Source of the DNA: Bolinopsis microptera
Lineage: Eukaryota > Ctenophora > Tentaculata > Lobata > Bolinopsidae
DNA: 60,000 nucleotides
Direction of reading: 5' to 3'
Assembly: GCF_026151205.1 (NCBI RefSeq)
Contig: NC_087080.1
Span: forward strand, 10,217,837-10,277,836
The notes beneath the pieces were generated by a model. It was not told the DNA's origin. It ran no database searches and saw nothing but the letters and a program-made list of their open reading frames with translations. This document shows, in pieces, positions 47,830 to 59,116 of the stretch. How positions within the stretch are numbered: the first letter of the stretch is position 1; every line of letters begins with the position of its first letter. Made by a program: the position numbers and the translations under genes.

Positions 47830-48673
47830 CTACCATGAATATGAATGTCGCAAATAATTTAATTTACTAATCTTGTCTTCACAACAAATAATACCACTTC
47901 TGATATAATAGTGTCTGTCCGATCTTCTTTTGCCATCTGTTTCATCTCCAATACGAGCAGATGCCAGATGGTGTCTGGCTTGCTCTTCAGGTGACCGATC
48001 CGGAGAAATTAACACATTTTTGTGGTGCTGACTCAGTCTCAGGTCCTTCCATTTCAGGTCCTTCGATTTTTGTTAACGAAATTTTGACAAGTCTGGTCTT
48101 GTCGGCTGAATTCCTTCCAATCCTGACAGGTTCAAAGCGTGGTTTCACTTCGATCTGCTGAAACAGTTCGTACACTTTATCAATTTCTGTCCTGTTATTG
48201 CGGTGCCCGGCGAGCCTTTTAAATTAGCTCGACTGTACGACCTGATCTCAGCTTGTACAGTGTCCTGAACGGCAAATTTCAATATTGTCTGAACAGATTC
48301 TAAATGCTTCGATTTGACTTGAAGAAGTTCACTATGCAGCTTGATAACCGACTCTTGTGATAGGATGAGACAGCTTTTCAATTCCTCTGCATCGCATTCA
48401 CAATTTCTCTGACAAAGAGGCTCATCTGATAGTACACACTAAACGTCATGTTTGACATAACCTTCTTGGTTGGCTTTTCAAACATTTCAATAGAGATAAG
48501 AGAGCTGAAAACCATGTTCTATCTTCAAAGTTCGAGGCTTCTGCAACTTCCGAAATCCAACTGTTAAAGTCCTGATGTGCTTTAGTGAAAAATGCCGAGT
48601 GATCTGACAAACGTCGAAGTAAATCCATATCTTCCATTATGTACTTGTACTTGTATTGAGTTGAAAAGCACAA
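47830..48673 (-). pseudogene. decayed LINE ORF1-like sequence
   Basis: Three minus-strand open segments (48673-48446, 48381-48145 and 48015-47830) read as successive parts of one protein broken by frameshifts: an N-terminal helical segment, a coiled-coil-like middle (LSQESVIKLHSELLQVKSKH), a region with KPRFEPVRIG...KTRLVKISL, and LISPDRSPEEQARHHLASAR...YYIRSGII. The last two motifs follow the RRM-CTD pattern of LINE ORF1 RNA-binding proteins. It lies just upstream of the first SLC37 exon. Confidence 0.5.
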
Positions 48674-48699
48674 TACGTTATAATGTTAAACGATAAAAT

Positions 48700-50006
48700 A
48701 GAGATAAGAGAGCTCTGATTATCAACACGTAACAAAAACTGAAAAACTGCATTATCTAAATGCTACAAGTACAAAGCTATGGAAACTTAATCAGTGAACA
48801 TTGTACAATGGTCTGACAGCATTGGAGTTGTTTCAACCAGTTCAGCTAATATTACCAATAAATTATCAAAGAACGGAGAAGTGTGTTAGAAATGAGAAAC
48901 GGCTAATTACGAGTATTAGTAAACAAATAGAATAACTTGAATAGAAAAGATTAAATCAAATGATTTTATACAAATGTTGTAAGGTCAATTTGATCAACTG
49001 GCAAACACTTCTCAACTTTTGAGAACATGTACAGAACATGTACTGAACAAGTATGCCTAGTACGGGAAGCTGAAGATACACTGAACTGAATGCGCGGCGC
49101 ACACTGCACGCGTACTATAGTTATTAATTAAACACGTACTAAAGTTTAACAATTTGAGCGAATTGTCTCCAATCAACTACGTATCATTTGTTACAAACCT
49201 AGACAAAAATGTGTGCAAGTAATACCAACTTCAATGAATTCCAAACTAAACTGTGTGCAATACGTTTGCCAAGTACATTACAGATACAGTGTTTCATACT
49301 ATACACGGTGGATAACTCGAAAATCGCGGGATCTTTTTGAGGATCCAAGGAAATCGTTTAGGTGGAAATTACATATAGTATGTAGTGGTTAGAAGTTTGT
49401 GGTCTGTACTTATAACAAGAATAGTGAAATCTTTGTGAATGTGAAATCTCCGTTGGGATTTAGCATAATATCTTCAGGGCTATGCATAGCCTATAATAGA
49501 CAAAAAATAGAACGTAGCTTTTACGAAAGTTGAGCTTTCATCACACTTTCCAGTTGCACACCTGATAACTTAACTGATTATAAGGTTTTCGTTTTGATTG
49601 CTGTAACGTTTTTGTGATGAGACGATCATTACAAGTTTCTTGGCAGATAAGCTTATAATCTAAAGCCATGATGACTGTCTAAATTTGCGTCTATTTCCTC
49701 GATATCGTGATAGTATATCAAAACAAGATCATATTTTCAAGGATATCGGGGTTTCGCAAAATAACAAGTAGGCTGGAAATTGTACGACAAAATTGCAGTG
49801 TGAACCAATTAATAGCTAACTATAAACCCATTATACTGCAGACTCGTAGAGCAGAAACCCCAACAATCAACATGGGAACTTGAGCACTGCATTTATTGAC
49901 TATTGTTAATGTAATGTGTAGCGGACCAGCAGGAGACCAACCTTTTGTTTTGAGATCTTTAGAAATAGAACATTTTAGACAATACTGGATTTTTGGAATG
50001 TAAACT
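48700..50006. other. intergenic, nothing recognised
   Basis: AT-rich sequence without ORFs or repeats that I can support. A SLC37 promoter may lie at the left edge, but no clear element was seen. Confidence 0.4.
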
Positions 50007-50206
50007 ATATGGACACGTTCATTGAAGTTTGAGGATATTGGTAAATTTCTAAAATAGCGTTTTCGACGATAGTGGCTTAATTAATAATAAATAATTTTAG
50101 CATCAATCAATCTAGCGTGTTCATAAGTTCTGAACATTAGCCACGTGACCCATACTCCCATATTCACTGCTCAGAAATACAACTTGTTGCTTTTAGGTAC
50201 TGTAAT

Positions 50207-50240
50207 GTAAACAATGTCACATTTTTGTGACATTGTTTAC
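50207..50240. repeat. perfect 14-bp hairpin made of two facing motif copies
   Basis: GTAAACAATGTCAC (50207-50220) and its exact complement (50227-50240) flank ATTTTT. Each arm is one copy of the internal motif of the surrounding element. Confidence 0.85.
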
Positions 50241-50770
50241 CATAGCTGTCCAATTAGCATTTTTTGGTCTAAAATGTAGTAGATTAGGTCAATCTAACAA
50301 TTATGATACAACGTAGGCCTTAATCGCAGTGATCGAACGGCTTTAAGGCAATATTTCGTAAACCTTGTCACACTCAGAATACGAGACCCCTTTTCTACTG
50401 TGAGGTGTCCTCAAAACCCTTTCAACTCATTATTTAAGGGTTCTTCTGCCAATCATAGCCCTAAAATATATTGTTTTGAAAAGTTAGCACTTGGTTATTG
50501 GGAAATGATGTAAATTCTGTCACATTATGTGGAATTTGAAATTCTGGGTGAATTTCCGAAATCATTTATATCTGATTTTGGTTTGGAAGGCAGGCAAAAC
50601 TCCATATAAGGACGATACACGGATATAGTTGATTCAAGTATAGGGCAGTTGATGTAAAAATCGTCACAAAATGATACGACATCGTAAATAGGTTAAATTT
50701 GGAAAAAATGATTATATAATGAAATAGTCTGTGATTAACATATTACGTACATTATAAAATGGGCATGTGC

Positions 50771-52268
50771 TTTTATATTTCCTGTATCTCTGTATTAATC
50801 ATTTCAGACTATAATTAGGACTGTTCACGTGAAAGAAATTGTATCTAAATTTTACAATGACTTATGTGACGAAATTTACATTTCTTGACCCTATTTTGAA
50901 GAACCATACCTCGGTTAGAATTCAATGTTCTTCCAGGAATTATTGGTTGGTTATTGCTCATCAAATTAGAACTCAAGTTTAACAATGCTGAGTTTAATTT
51001 TACTAAGTTACTGAAATGTGACGAAATTCACTTTTCCTGCCCCAAAAGTATAATTTCAATGTGACGAAAAATTGGCATGGGTTTCTACATTTATTGTATA
51101 AATCCATTCCAACTATAATAAGGGGGAATAAGGACTGTTGATATGAAAGAAAATCTATCTAAATTTTAAAATGACGCATGTGACGAAATTTACATTTCTT
51201 GCCCCTATTTTGAAGAACTATACCTATTTATGAAAAACAACAGACTCTAATTTTGTTCACGATAATGATCGTAAATCAAAGAAGGGAGCAGATGCCTTAA
51301 ATGGATACAGTCTGGGCGAGAGTCATGAAAAGATAACCATCCGTTGAAATATCGTCCCTGAGTCTTAAACAAAGAACTTAAACTTAAAGAGAACTGAATT
51401 TTATTGAACTGGAAGTGGAGCAGCTATATAAGGACAGCTGTGCTCAATGCTCATCATATTTGGTCTCAACATTCCTCCTTATATGCTTACTTGTGTCAAA
51501 ATATATATATATATTATATATCTTTAGTCTCGTAGTTTAAGTGTATTTAAACTGTGCTACACTTCAGTCTGTTACTATGATCTGTGATAAATTTAAATTT
51601 GTAAATGTTCAAATAAAAGAAGGCCGTTCTAAATAAGAATTCCACTGTAGTTTGCTTGCATCAAGAATCAAGATACTTTGTCCTTACTAGCTTGCATCAA
51701 GATGTAACTTATAGTATGGTAGGTAAACTGTGCTACAGTCTACACTTCAGTATGTTACTATGATCTGTGATAAATTTAAATCAAATTAATTTATTTGGCT
51801 TTTATATTTCCTGTATCTCTGTATTAATCATTTCAGACTATAATTAGGACTGTCTACGTGAAAGAAATTGTATCTAAATTTTACAATGACGTATGTGACG
51901 AAATTTACATTTCTTGACCCTATTTTGAAGAACCGTACCTATTGGTTAGGATTCAATGTTCTTCCAGGAATTATTGGTTGGTTATTGTTTAGCAAATTAG
52001 AACTCAAGTTTAACAATGGCCGTATTTACAATGCTGAGTTTAATTTTACTAAGTTACTGAAATGTGACGAAATTCACTTTTCCTGCCCCAACAGTATAAT
52101 ATCAATGTGACGAAAAATTGGCATGGGCTTCTACATTTCTTGTATGAAATATGAATCCATTCCAATTATAATAAGGACTGTTGATATGAAAGAAAATCTA
52201 TCTAACTAATGCAATGGCTGATGTGACGAAATTTACATTTCTTGCCCCTATTTTGAAGAATAATACCT
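50771..52268. repeat. tandem duplication of a ~460-bp block, offset about 1029 bp
   Basis: The block 50771-51225 recurs at 51800-52268 with few substitutions and small indels, including the shared start TTTTATATTTCCTGTATCTC and end CTTGCCCCTATTTTGAAGAA. The intervening sequence also has a partial local duplication near 51552-51600 and 51728-51780. Confidence 0.85.
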
Positions 52269-53441
52269 CGATTAGGATATAATGTTACTTTATCACCATA
52301 CCTATGCATATGTCGATAAACTAGTTATTTTGCCAACAAATAGCAAATAAAGTTATAATATTTTTTTGTGATGAAATTTACAAATTTTTACCATGTTCAG
52401 GTGTTGAAATGTTAACATATCACTGCCATATAATAATTTATATGACCGGTGTGTGGTTGAAATATTGTTAATTGATCCATAGTACGTAATATAGGGTGTT
52501 TAAGTTGGTATACTAATATTTACTCAATTTCACACATGTTGAGATATCATACAAATGTATGTGACAAAGTTAAAGTTTACCTATTTCTGCCTTCTGTATT
52601 TGTATTTGCCTATAACAATGAAGTATGTGAACAATTCCAAACACATTCAGCTCACAAAATAATACTAGACTATTCGGCATTTCTTTTCAGGATGTCATTA
52701 AACATCCCTCATATAAATTTCTTAAATGTGTGACGGAGTTTACATGGTGCTACCATTTAACGAAAAAAGTCGCTAAATATGTAGATAATAGTCATATGCA
52801 ACTATCCTAAGAATTTGAAATTCGAAAATTTGGTCAAACACGGCAACAAGGGGTCCATATAAACTCTGTCACGTTTTAAAATGTGACAAAGTTTACAACT
52901 CACTGCCGGCCGCATTTAAGCGATATCTTATCGTCTAATAAAGATATCGTTGTGCGACAAAGTTTATCTAGAGGATGAAACGATTATCATAGGCATAGAG
53001 GGTTTATATAATTTCATAGTGTGACACATTTTACATATCTTCGTGGCATTCAGTAGGATCATAATATTTACCAATATTCTCAAACTTCATTGAACGTGTC
53101 CATATCAATTAAGTATCTTCATGAAAATAGTTATTTTGGAGGCCCGATATTATCCCCATATCGATGCAGCTGTAAAGAGTCGTCACTACTCATCACTACT
53201 CTTCACTCAATTCATGGTATCCGACCCAATGATATCGTCTTTATTAAAGACGAAATTTATTTGAACGGCCCAGCGGGTTCGAGGGACGATTTTTGACCGA
53301 GGCCGAGGACAGACGAGGACTCGGACGACCCCTGGAACGGCCCTTTTATTGAAACGTCCTAATAAAAGACACTGCGAACTTCTGGTTAAACTAGGCCATT
53401 GCGGTAGGTCTGTTTGGTCCCTCTCCTTTCTACTTTATATA

Positions 53442-54240
53442 CCTTACTCGGGATTATTATGACCGGGATAAAGTGGTGGGTTTAGGGTAATTTCGCCATA
53501 TTTTTCCCGAACCACATTTTCACCGGTCGTTAATAAACCCGCCTACTCAGCTTTTAGGGTTCCCAAGGGGTATGGGTGCTCATATTTTAAACGTTGTCTT
53601 ATATTCACTAAAGAAGACTATTGGGACACTTGTTGTAGGTTTTTCGACTTCATTTGGCTAAAATTGCAAAAAATTCACATTTTTGCCCAATTCTTGTCAT
53701 ATATCCTTATTGTCAAATTTGATTTAAATAGGCCAATTTTTAATTTCTTAGGTATTGACTATCTCTACATAATGAAATAGGACTCAAAGTAAAAGTAACA
53801 GTTAAATTAAAACTTAAATTAATTAAAACTGATGAAAGGGATGATCTAGATGAAGATAACGAAGATGATTACAACTTATTGGAGGACTAAACAGCTCTCC
53901 CTTTATCTTAATATCGATCTGGTTGTTACGCTTCAAATGTTAAAAATTATTTTCCATCTAGTTTGATTAACCACGAGTCATTATGTCTGTCTACTTTCAA
54001 CAATTATTGATAATTCGACTTGTTTCACAAGTTTTAGCAATGCGAAAATTTCTGCTTGCTTATCTCTAATAAGGAAATTTACATCTGAGACAAAATTTTT
54101 GAATCTAAAATTGAAAGGTTGGACACCGGTAAAATGGCGACCGGGAAAATGTGGTGGGTTTTGAGCAATTTCGCCATATTTTTCCCGAACCCTATTTTAA
54201 CCGGTCGTTAATAAACCCGTCGTAATAATCCCGAGTAAGG
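53442..54240. mobile_element. 799-bp TA-flanked MITE
   Basis: The termini are CCTTACTCGGGATTATTA and its exact complement, flanked by TA (53440-53441 and 54241-54242). Inside each end lies a roughly 70-bp module (GTGGTGGGTTT...AATTTCGCCATATTTTTCCC...CCGGTCGTTAATAAACCCG) in the same orientation at both ends (53470-53543 and 54152-54219). The middle has a short acidic reading frame ending at 53890 (DDLDEDNEDDYNLLED) that may be the tail of a lost coding region. No transposase is present. Confidence 0.75.
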
Positions 54241-54242
54241 TA

Positions 54243-55115
54243 GGCCAACGGACAATTGTGCCCAGTTCACACACATTAACAGGTACCCTATCAATGACGT
54301 GATTTGATTCGAACTTAAGCAGTCAGCACAGTGTATCATATTCACTAATTGATTAATTATTAGAACGTATCCAGTGTGGTCGTGTATTGCTGCTGAGATC
54401 ACGGTTTATACCAATTGACTTCACTGTTTATTTTTAGTTGATTGTCCTGCCTAGTTTGCATTTATTCCAGCTATCTACACTATTTCTTTTATTTTGCAGC
54501 ATCATTTGTTCGTTATACTTGCTTGTTCTAGTTTTTCAGTAATTTTAATCTGTACTGAACTTATTTCATAATCTGAAAGTAAGGTGAACTGACCTGTTAC
54601 AGAATTGTTCTACCAAATCTTCGTAGCTAGATCTATTGATGAAGTCATTTACTTGCCAAATTTTTGATATCTGCTAGACCAGGAAATGCCGCTGAATTCC
54701 ATGTTCGTTTTTTACATTTTGTGCAATCGAAGTGTCCCGAGTGTATTGATATGTCAATTGTCATGTGAGTGCATTTTATGGACTTGGATTTAAGAAATAA
54801 CATTGTCTGCAAAGTGGCGGAAAGGTGTCCTTTAAAGATTGGAAAATTTCAGTTTAATTTACTTTACAGTAGAAATACATCCAATCATCGATCACATACG
54901 ATTCTAGAGGTACAATGTATTACAATTTACCTCAAGAATCGGATGATTTCCCATCATCTGCGGTTTAATCGAACTAAGCAGTAAACTGATAGAAACTTAA
55001 GGGCGGTGATATTTCAAAATAATAGGAGAAATCCGGAAAATGTCAGCAATTCAAGTGGTAGCAGCAATGAAATGAACCTCAAATTAGTTAAAAATGAAAT
55101 TTCTCCCACATCAAA
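54243..55115. other. intergenic, nothing recognised
   Basis: No supported gene; a 71-codon ORF at 54769 has no family features. Confidence 0.4.
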
Positions 55116-55247
55116 GTTTAAACGCATCACAAAGAGCAGATATGAGATGTAGAGTACCTGTTTAAACGCATCACAAAGAGCAGATATGAGATGTAGAGTA
55201 TCTGTTTAAACGCATCACAAAGAGCAGATATGAGATGTAGAGTATCT
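55116..55247. repeat. 44-bp tandem repeat, three copies
   Basis: A unit starting GTTTAAACGCATCACAAAGA is repeated at 55116, 55160 and 55204. The copies are virtually identical, differing only in the C/T near each unit end, so the expansion is recent. Confidence 0.9.
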
Positions 55248-55609
55248 GATGAGTAGACAGAACACATGTCACGTGATCCTCATGTGACTAATTCTGATCT
55301 ATTGTTATTTTCTCAAAGTTTTTAATGAGTATTTCCGTAGTTCATCAGGACAGGTAAATAACAATCCATATAAAAATCAACATCACTATGTCTACAGTCC
55401 TGAGTGATAAAACATTAAAGCAGCTGAATTTGTATTGTGGCACCGCTAGCTTATTCAAATGAGATACATACGTACTGTAGTTACAGTTAGACACGAACGT
55501 AAGTTCAATTAGAGCTCAATAATTACATTACGATCAATAATTACATTACGATCAATAAATTTGAGGTATAAAGGAATCAAATAGAAACAATGTTCATGAT
55601 GACAAAAAT

Positions 55610-55691
55610 CGACGAGGATGGGATTCGAACCCACGCGGGCATTGCCCAATGGATTAGCAGTCCATCGCCTTAACCACTCGGCCACCTCGTC
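55610..55691 (-). tRNA. tRNA-Ser (anticodon GCT)
   Basis: 82 nt on the minus strand. The acceptor stem GACGAGG/CCTCGTC pairs perfectly with discriminator G. The D arm carries TGGCCGAGTGGTTAAGG, the anticodon loop is CTGCTAA (GCT, decoding AGC/AGU), a long variable arm (TTGGGCAATGCCCGC region) is typical of type II serine tRNA, and the T arm has GGTTCGAATCC. No intron. It appears functional. Confidence 0.96.
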
Positions 55692-56219
55692 CTCTTGAAG
55701 TGTTGAATTGAACTGTATCAATATCATATTATATATAACGCTCTAATGCACAACAACTCTCCATGTGGATGCACTAAATGATGTCAATTTGTACTATGTA
55801 TGATGTATCAGTACATTAAGATACATTTACGGTGTTAACTTTCAAGTAAACATAAAACCATAAACCAGGTTATAAACACATTGAAATTTAACCCAACTTT
55901 TCTAGCCTAAACTTCACGGAAGTGATACAATTATGAACAGTTCTTAACAGTTTATCATCATGAGTTGTTGCTTTTAAAGGTTTATGTTGTAATCAATGCA
56001 GCTAATTGAACGAACGATAAAATATGGAGTCCCAGACTTCGAAGTTCATAACATATATATTTTCATAATATACGACATTTGATATGATCACTATATGGGA
56101 TTACATCATCACTTCTTGTACACATCACTTCTTGTACATTTCCTTACCTTGTATTGTGGAGATAAAATATTAATAATCTTCAATTTTCTAAATCTTGTGT
56201 AAACCAGAACACAAAAGTG

Positions 56220-56292
56220 AACCTCCGGCGGGACTCGAACCCACAATCCCCGGCTTAGGAGGCCGATGCCTTAGCCATTAGGCCACGGAGGC
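56220..56292 (-). tRNA. tRNA-Arg (anticodon CCT)
   Basis: 73 nt on the minus strand. The acceptor stem GCCTCCG/CGGAGGT pairs with one terminal G-U. The A box is TGGCCTAATGG, the anticodon loop CTCCTAA reads CCT (codon AGG), and the T arm is GTGGGTTCGAGTCCCGC. A T-run follows downstream as Pol III terminator. No intron. Confidence 0.96.
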
Positions 56293-57489
56293 TTATACAT
56301 GGTTGTGAATCAGTAGATCGATGAATAAATTTGATTACTGGACTAACTAAACTTTCCATGCTCAATGGTCCTACAATATTCAGATTTCATCTTGTAATTT
56401 GTTTACATTAAACAGCAAATAATTTTCACGTGACCAGCTGTTATAAAAATTAACGTTAATTTTCACTCAGCAATGTAAAGTATGTGAGTGAAAACTGAAG
56501 TCAGTCAACCTTCAATCTTGGAGGAAGGTATGTATTTTAAACGGTTCATTTATCTACATTTAGCATTTCCTCAACCTCTATAGAAATTAAAAACCAATTA
56601 AGCACTTCCTTTAAAATGAAATACGGCCTACGGGTGGGGAACTATTGTGACTTAAATGGGGAACTGCTGTGCTCCGGTATTGAGACCTTTATGATAATAC
56701 GGGAACTACTGTCTCACACGTGCAATCGTGCTCCACTCTCCAGCAAGTGTCTGGTTAAGTTTGATATGCCAATTGCATATCACTTTTGCTCTACTCTTGT
56801 AACTACGCCATCGAATCTTAATATTGGTTCTTTCGAAAGCTTTGATGAAGCTAAAAATTTCAAATGACTGAACGGTAAATAATTAGACCTCAATGCAAAC
56901 AGCCTTTAAGTAAAGTAGATTACTTAAGCCATTATTAGCAGCTCAACACACAGTTATTACCTCCTCAGATCTTTACAAGCCTGGACGATAGCTTAGTCAA
57001 ACTCAACTGATGATCTTAAACATAATTCTTTTCCAATTAAAGATCTGATTATAAGATTATAAGAATTTGAACAGATATCAATGAGCGGATATTAATGAAC
57101 TCTCCGATTGGAAAAATGTATTTCAACCAACTCCTGAGTTAATGTTCGTACTTCCTAGAACAAATAGCTGACGTTTACTTATAGACATCTTGATAATGCA
57201 GTCAAATTAGTTAATGATTTTGGACAGTAGACAGTAGACAGCAGTCAGCAGACACAATCTTTTACAAAAAAGGTACTTCAAAACGAACCTCGGATCATTT
57301 TCAATGATATGTTAAATCAGTCTCCAGAACACAGAGTTAACACTTTCTCCAGCAACTAAAACCCCAGACTGGTCGGTTCCTAATTCCGACCTCATCAGAG
57401 CACTATGCCCGATATAGCACATCATCGTCAGGATTGGAAGCATTTTGAGAACAAATGAAGCACTTAATGAAAGTTTACAGAAGCACGCG

Positions 57490-58656
57490 ATGGTTTACCG
57501 ATTCTTGCTAAACTTCCAATCTTACAGGCCCCTAGCGACTACTCACACTTCAATCCTCGTCCCCCTACGAATGTGGAATGCAATAAAACGCAAGTTCAGA
57601 TCTATTTCCAGTACCTGCTGCCCCACCCTGGTCAGCTCTCCAGCTCCAGTTCCCTTTACTCCAGCCACCAGCTGCTGCTCCAGCGGTTATTACTACTATG
57701 ATTATCATTCCGCCCGCTCACGCCCAATTGAGCGTGGTTATGATTTCTCGGTCGAAGATGCCCCTCCGAAGAAACAGCGGAGAGGTTTTGTCAGGTTTTC
57801 AGGGAAGATGAAGAACAAGAAGTTGACTGAGAAGGCTGTAAATGAGTTGAATCAGTACGGGTCACAAGGACACCGTGTTGTACCTGATCCCATTGATTTG
57901 AACGCTATACATCCTTGGTTGAGTGGCGTCCGTCCCATGGATTCTAGGATGAGACAAGAGGTGGAATATTTAGTTGAGACATACGACAAGGAATATGAAA
58001 AACTTGAAAAATCATCCGTTCTTCCAACAAAACAGGATGACGACGACCTTGCGAGCATAGCCCCGTCAGTTGCTTCAAACACCTCGAGGAGAAGTGCTTA
58101 TCATTCGGATCGGTTAGATTTTGCAACCCGGATAAGATTTGCCAAAGAGGCGGCAATGAAAGAGAATCTTGCCAAGATGAAAAAACACAGACCTTCAAAA
58201 AGTCGGAAGGGAAAATCGGATCGGGCCGTGAATAAAAACCTAGCTGTTGCGGTCTACAGCATGCCTTTACAGCCTCCTGAATATAGGAGATATAACAAGC
58301 GGGAGGGATTTGTCGCTCTAGAGGAAAAATTTAGACGTTCCTCTTCTTCTTCTTCAAGCTCCAGCAGTTCTAGTTCATCTGGTTCAAGTAAGAAGAAAAA
58401 GAAGAAATCAAAAAAGAAGAAAAGCAAAAAACACAAATCTAGAAAACGTAAAAGTAGTTCAAGCAGTTCAAGCAGTAGCGATAAATCCAGCAAAAAGAAA
58501 AATCGAAGACATAAGGAGAAAGAAGTTGAAATAGAAAAAGAAAACAAAAAAGATAGTGAAGAGAAAGATCAACATTTGAAGGGAGGAATGGAGGAGAATC
58601 AGGAGAACACGATCGAGGAGAACAAGATTGAGGATAACCAGTTTAAGGAGGACTAG
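57490..58656 (+). CDS. Lys/Ser-rich low-complexity protein, unknown family
   Basis: ORF of 388 residues from the ATG at 57490. A pyrimidine-rich tract ending in CAG at about 57526 is a strong splice acceptor, so the real start may instead be the ATG at 57571 (MWNAIKRKFRS), giving 361 residues. The first part has Cys/Ser/Tyr-rich sequence and a basic motif PPKKQRR. The middle (GSQGHRVVPDPIDLNAIHPW... MRQEVEYLVETYDKEYEKLE...) looks like a folded or helical segment. The C-terminal third alternates poly-Ser and poly-Lys (SSSS..., KKKKKKSKKKK) and then a Glu/Lys/Asn-rich tail. Such KS-rich tails suggest nuclear or RNA-associated protein, but this is inference. I do not recognise the family. The reading frame stops at a TAG in the middle of an acidic tandem repeat that continues downstream. 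Confidence 0.7.
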   Translation: MVYRFLLNFQSYRPLATTHTSILVPLRMWNAIKRKFRSISSTCCPTLVSSPAPVPFTPATSCCSSGYYYYDYHSARSRPIERGYDFSVEDAPPKKQRRGFVRFSGKMKNKKLTEKAVNELNQYGSQGHRVVPDPIDLNAIHPWLSGVRPMDSRMRQEVEYLVETYDKEYEKLEKSSVLPTKQDDDDLASIAPSVASNTSRRSAYHSDRLDFATRIRFAKEAAMKENLAKMKKHRPSKSRKGKSDRAVNKNLAVAVYSMPLQPPEYRRYNKREGFVALEEKFRRSSSSSSSSSSSSSSGSSKKKKKKSKKKKSKKHKSRKRKSSSSSSSSSDKSSKKKNRRHKEKEVEIEKENKKDSEEKDQHLKGGMEENQENTIEENKIEDNQFKED

Positions 58657-58875
58657 ATTGAGGAGGACAAGATGAGGAGAACGGCCAGGATCAGAACAAG
58701 ATTGAGGAGAAAAAGATCGAGGAGAACAAGAATGAGGAGAAAAAGATTGAGGAGAACGGCCAGGATCAGAACAAGATTGAGGAGAACAAGATTGAAGAAG
58801 ACGCAATACAAGAAGAATTAGAAGAAACAGAGCAGAAATCTGAGAAAGAAGAGGCACACAATGATGCACCTTGAT
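58654..58875 (+). pseudogene. former acidic tail of the Lys/Ser-rich gene, cut off by a stop and a 1-bp deletion
   Basis: After the TAG at 58654-58656 the same GAT/TGAGGAGAACAAG repeat goes on. In the neighbouring frame it encodes IEEKKIEENKNEEKKIEEN, then NGQDQNKIEENKIEED and an end ...SEKEEAHNDAP before TGA at 58873-58875. A single lost base at about 58672 (AAGATGAGGAG where other units have AAGATTGAGGAG) explains the frame change, and TAG could derive from AAG. Confidence 0.55.
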
Positions 58876-59116
58876 GTTCGGCAAAGTTAGAAACTTATTT
58901 TATTGGATAAAGAATTTAGTGGTTGAGCTGGTGCGATCCTCTCACTTCTTATTTTATCAACTGTATTTGTGATCTTGTTTTTCATCTTCTTGATTCAAAT
59001 ACTTCCTTTGCTTTTACATGCTTTCCGTTTATGTCTTGTTAATTTATAGTGAGCCTTATAACAAACAGCTGTAAGTGTTAAAAAGTTGGTCTGATTCAAC
59101 TGTAGTACAGCTGCCA

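Larger units (their letters stand above)
50010..53102. mobile_element. 3.1-kb TA-flanked inverted-repeat element with many internal TGTGACGAAATTTACA-like motifs
   Basis: The ends are inverted repeats matching at 38 of 40 positions (50007-50046 against 53066-53105), reading TGGACACGTTCA inward, with TA on both sides (50008-50009 and 53103-53104). The interior has no long ORF. It carries about 14 copies of TGTGACRAARTTTACA on the + strand from 50865 rightward, and the complementary form at about 50509 and 50645 on the left. At 50207-50240 two copies form a perfect 14-bp-stem hairpin. Two blocks of about 455-470 bp (50771-51225 and 51800-52268) are near-identical. TA targets suggest a Tc1/mariner-type transposase acting in trans. 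Confidence 0.7.

Noticed and set aside
51868-52110. 80-residue ORF with repeated VTKFTF and CDEIHF-like words
   Set aside because: The words are translations of the repeated DNA motif, with stops in the sister block at 50.8-51.1 kb.
56616-56867. 83-residue ORF between the tRNA-Arg gene and the Lys/Ser-rich gene
   Set aside because: Has an ATG start and several Cys, but no signal peptide, domain or splice context; cannot be separated from chance.
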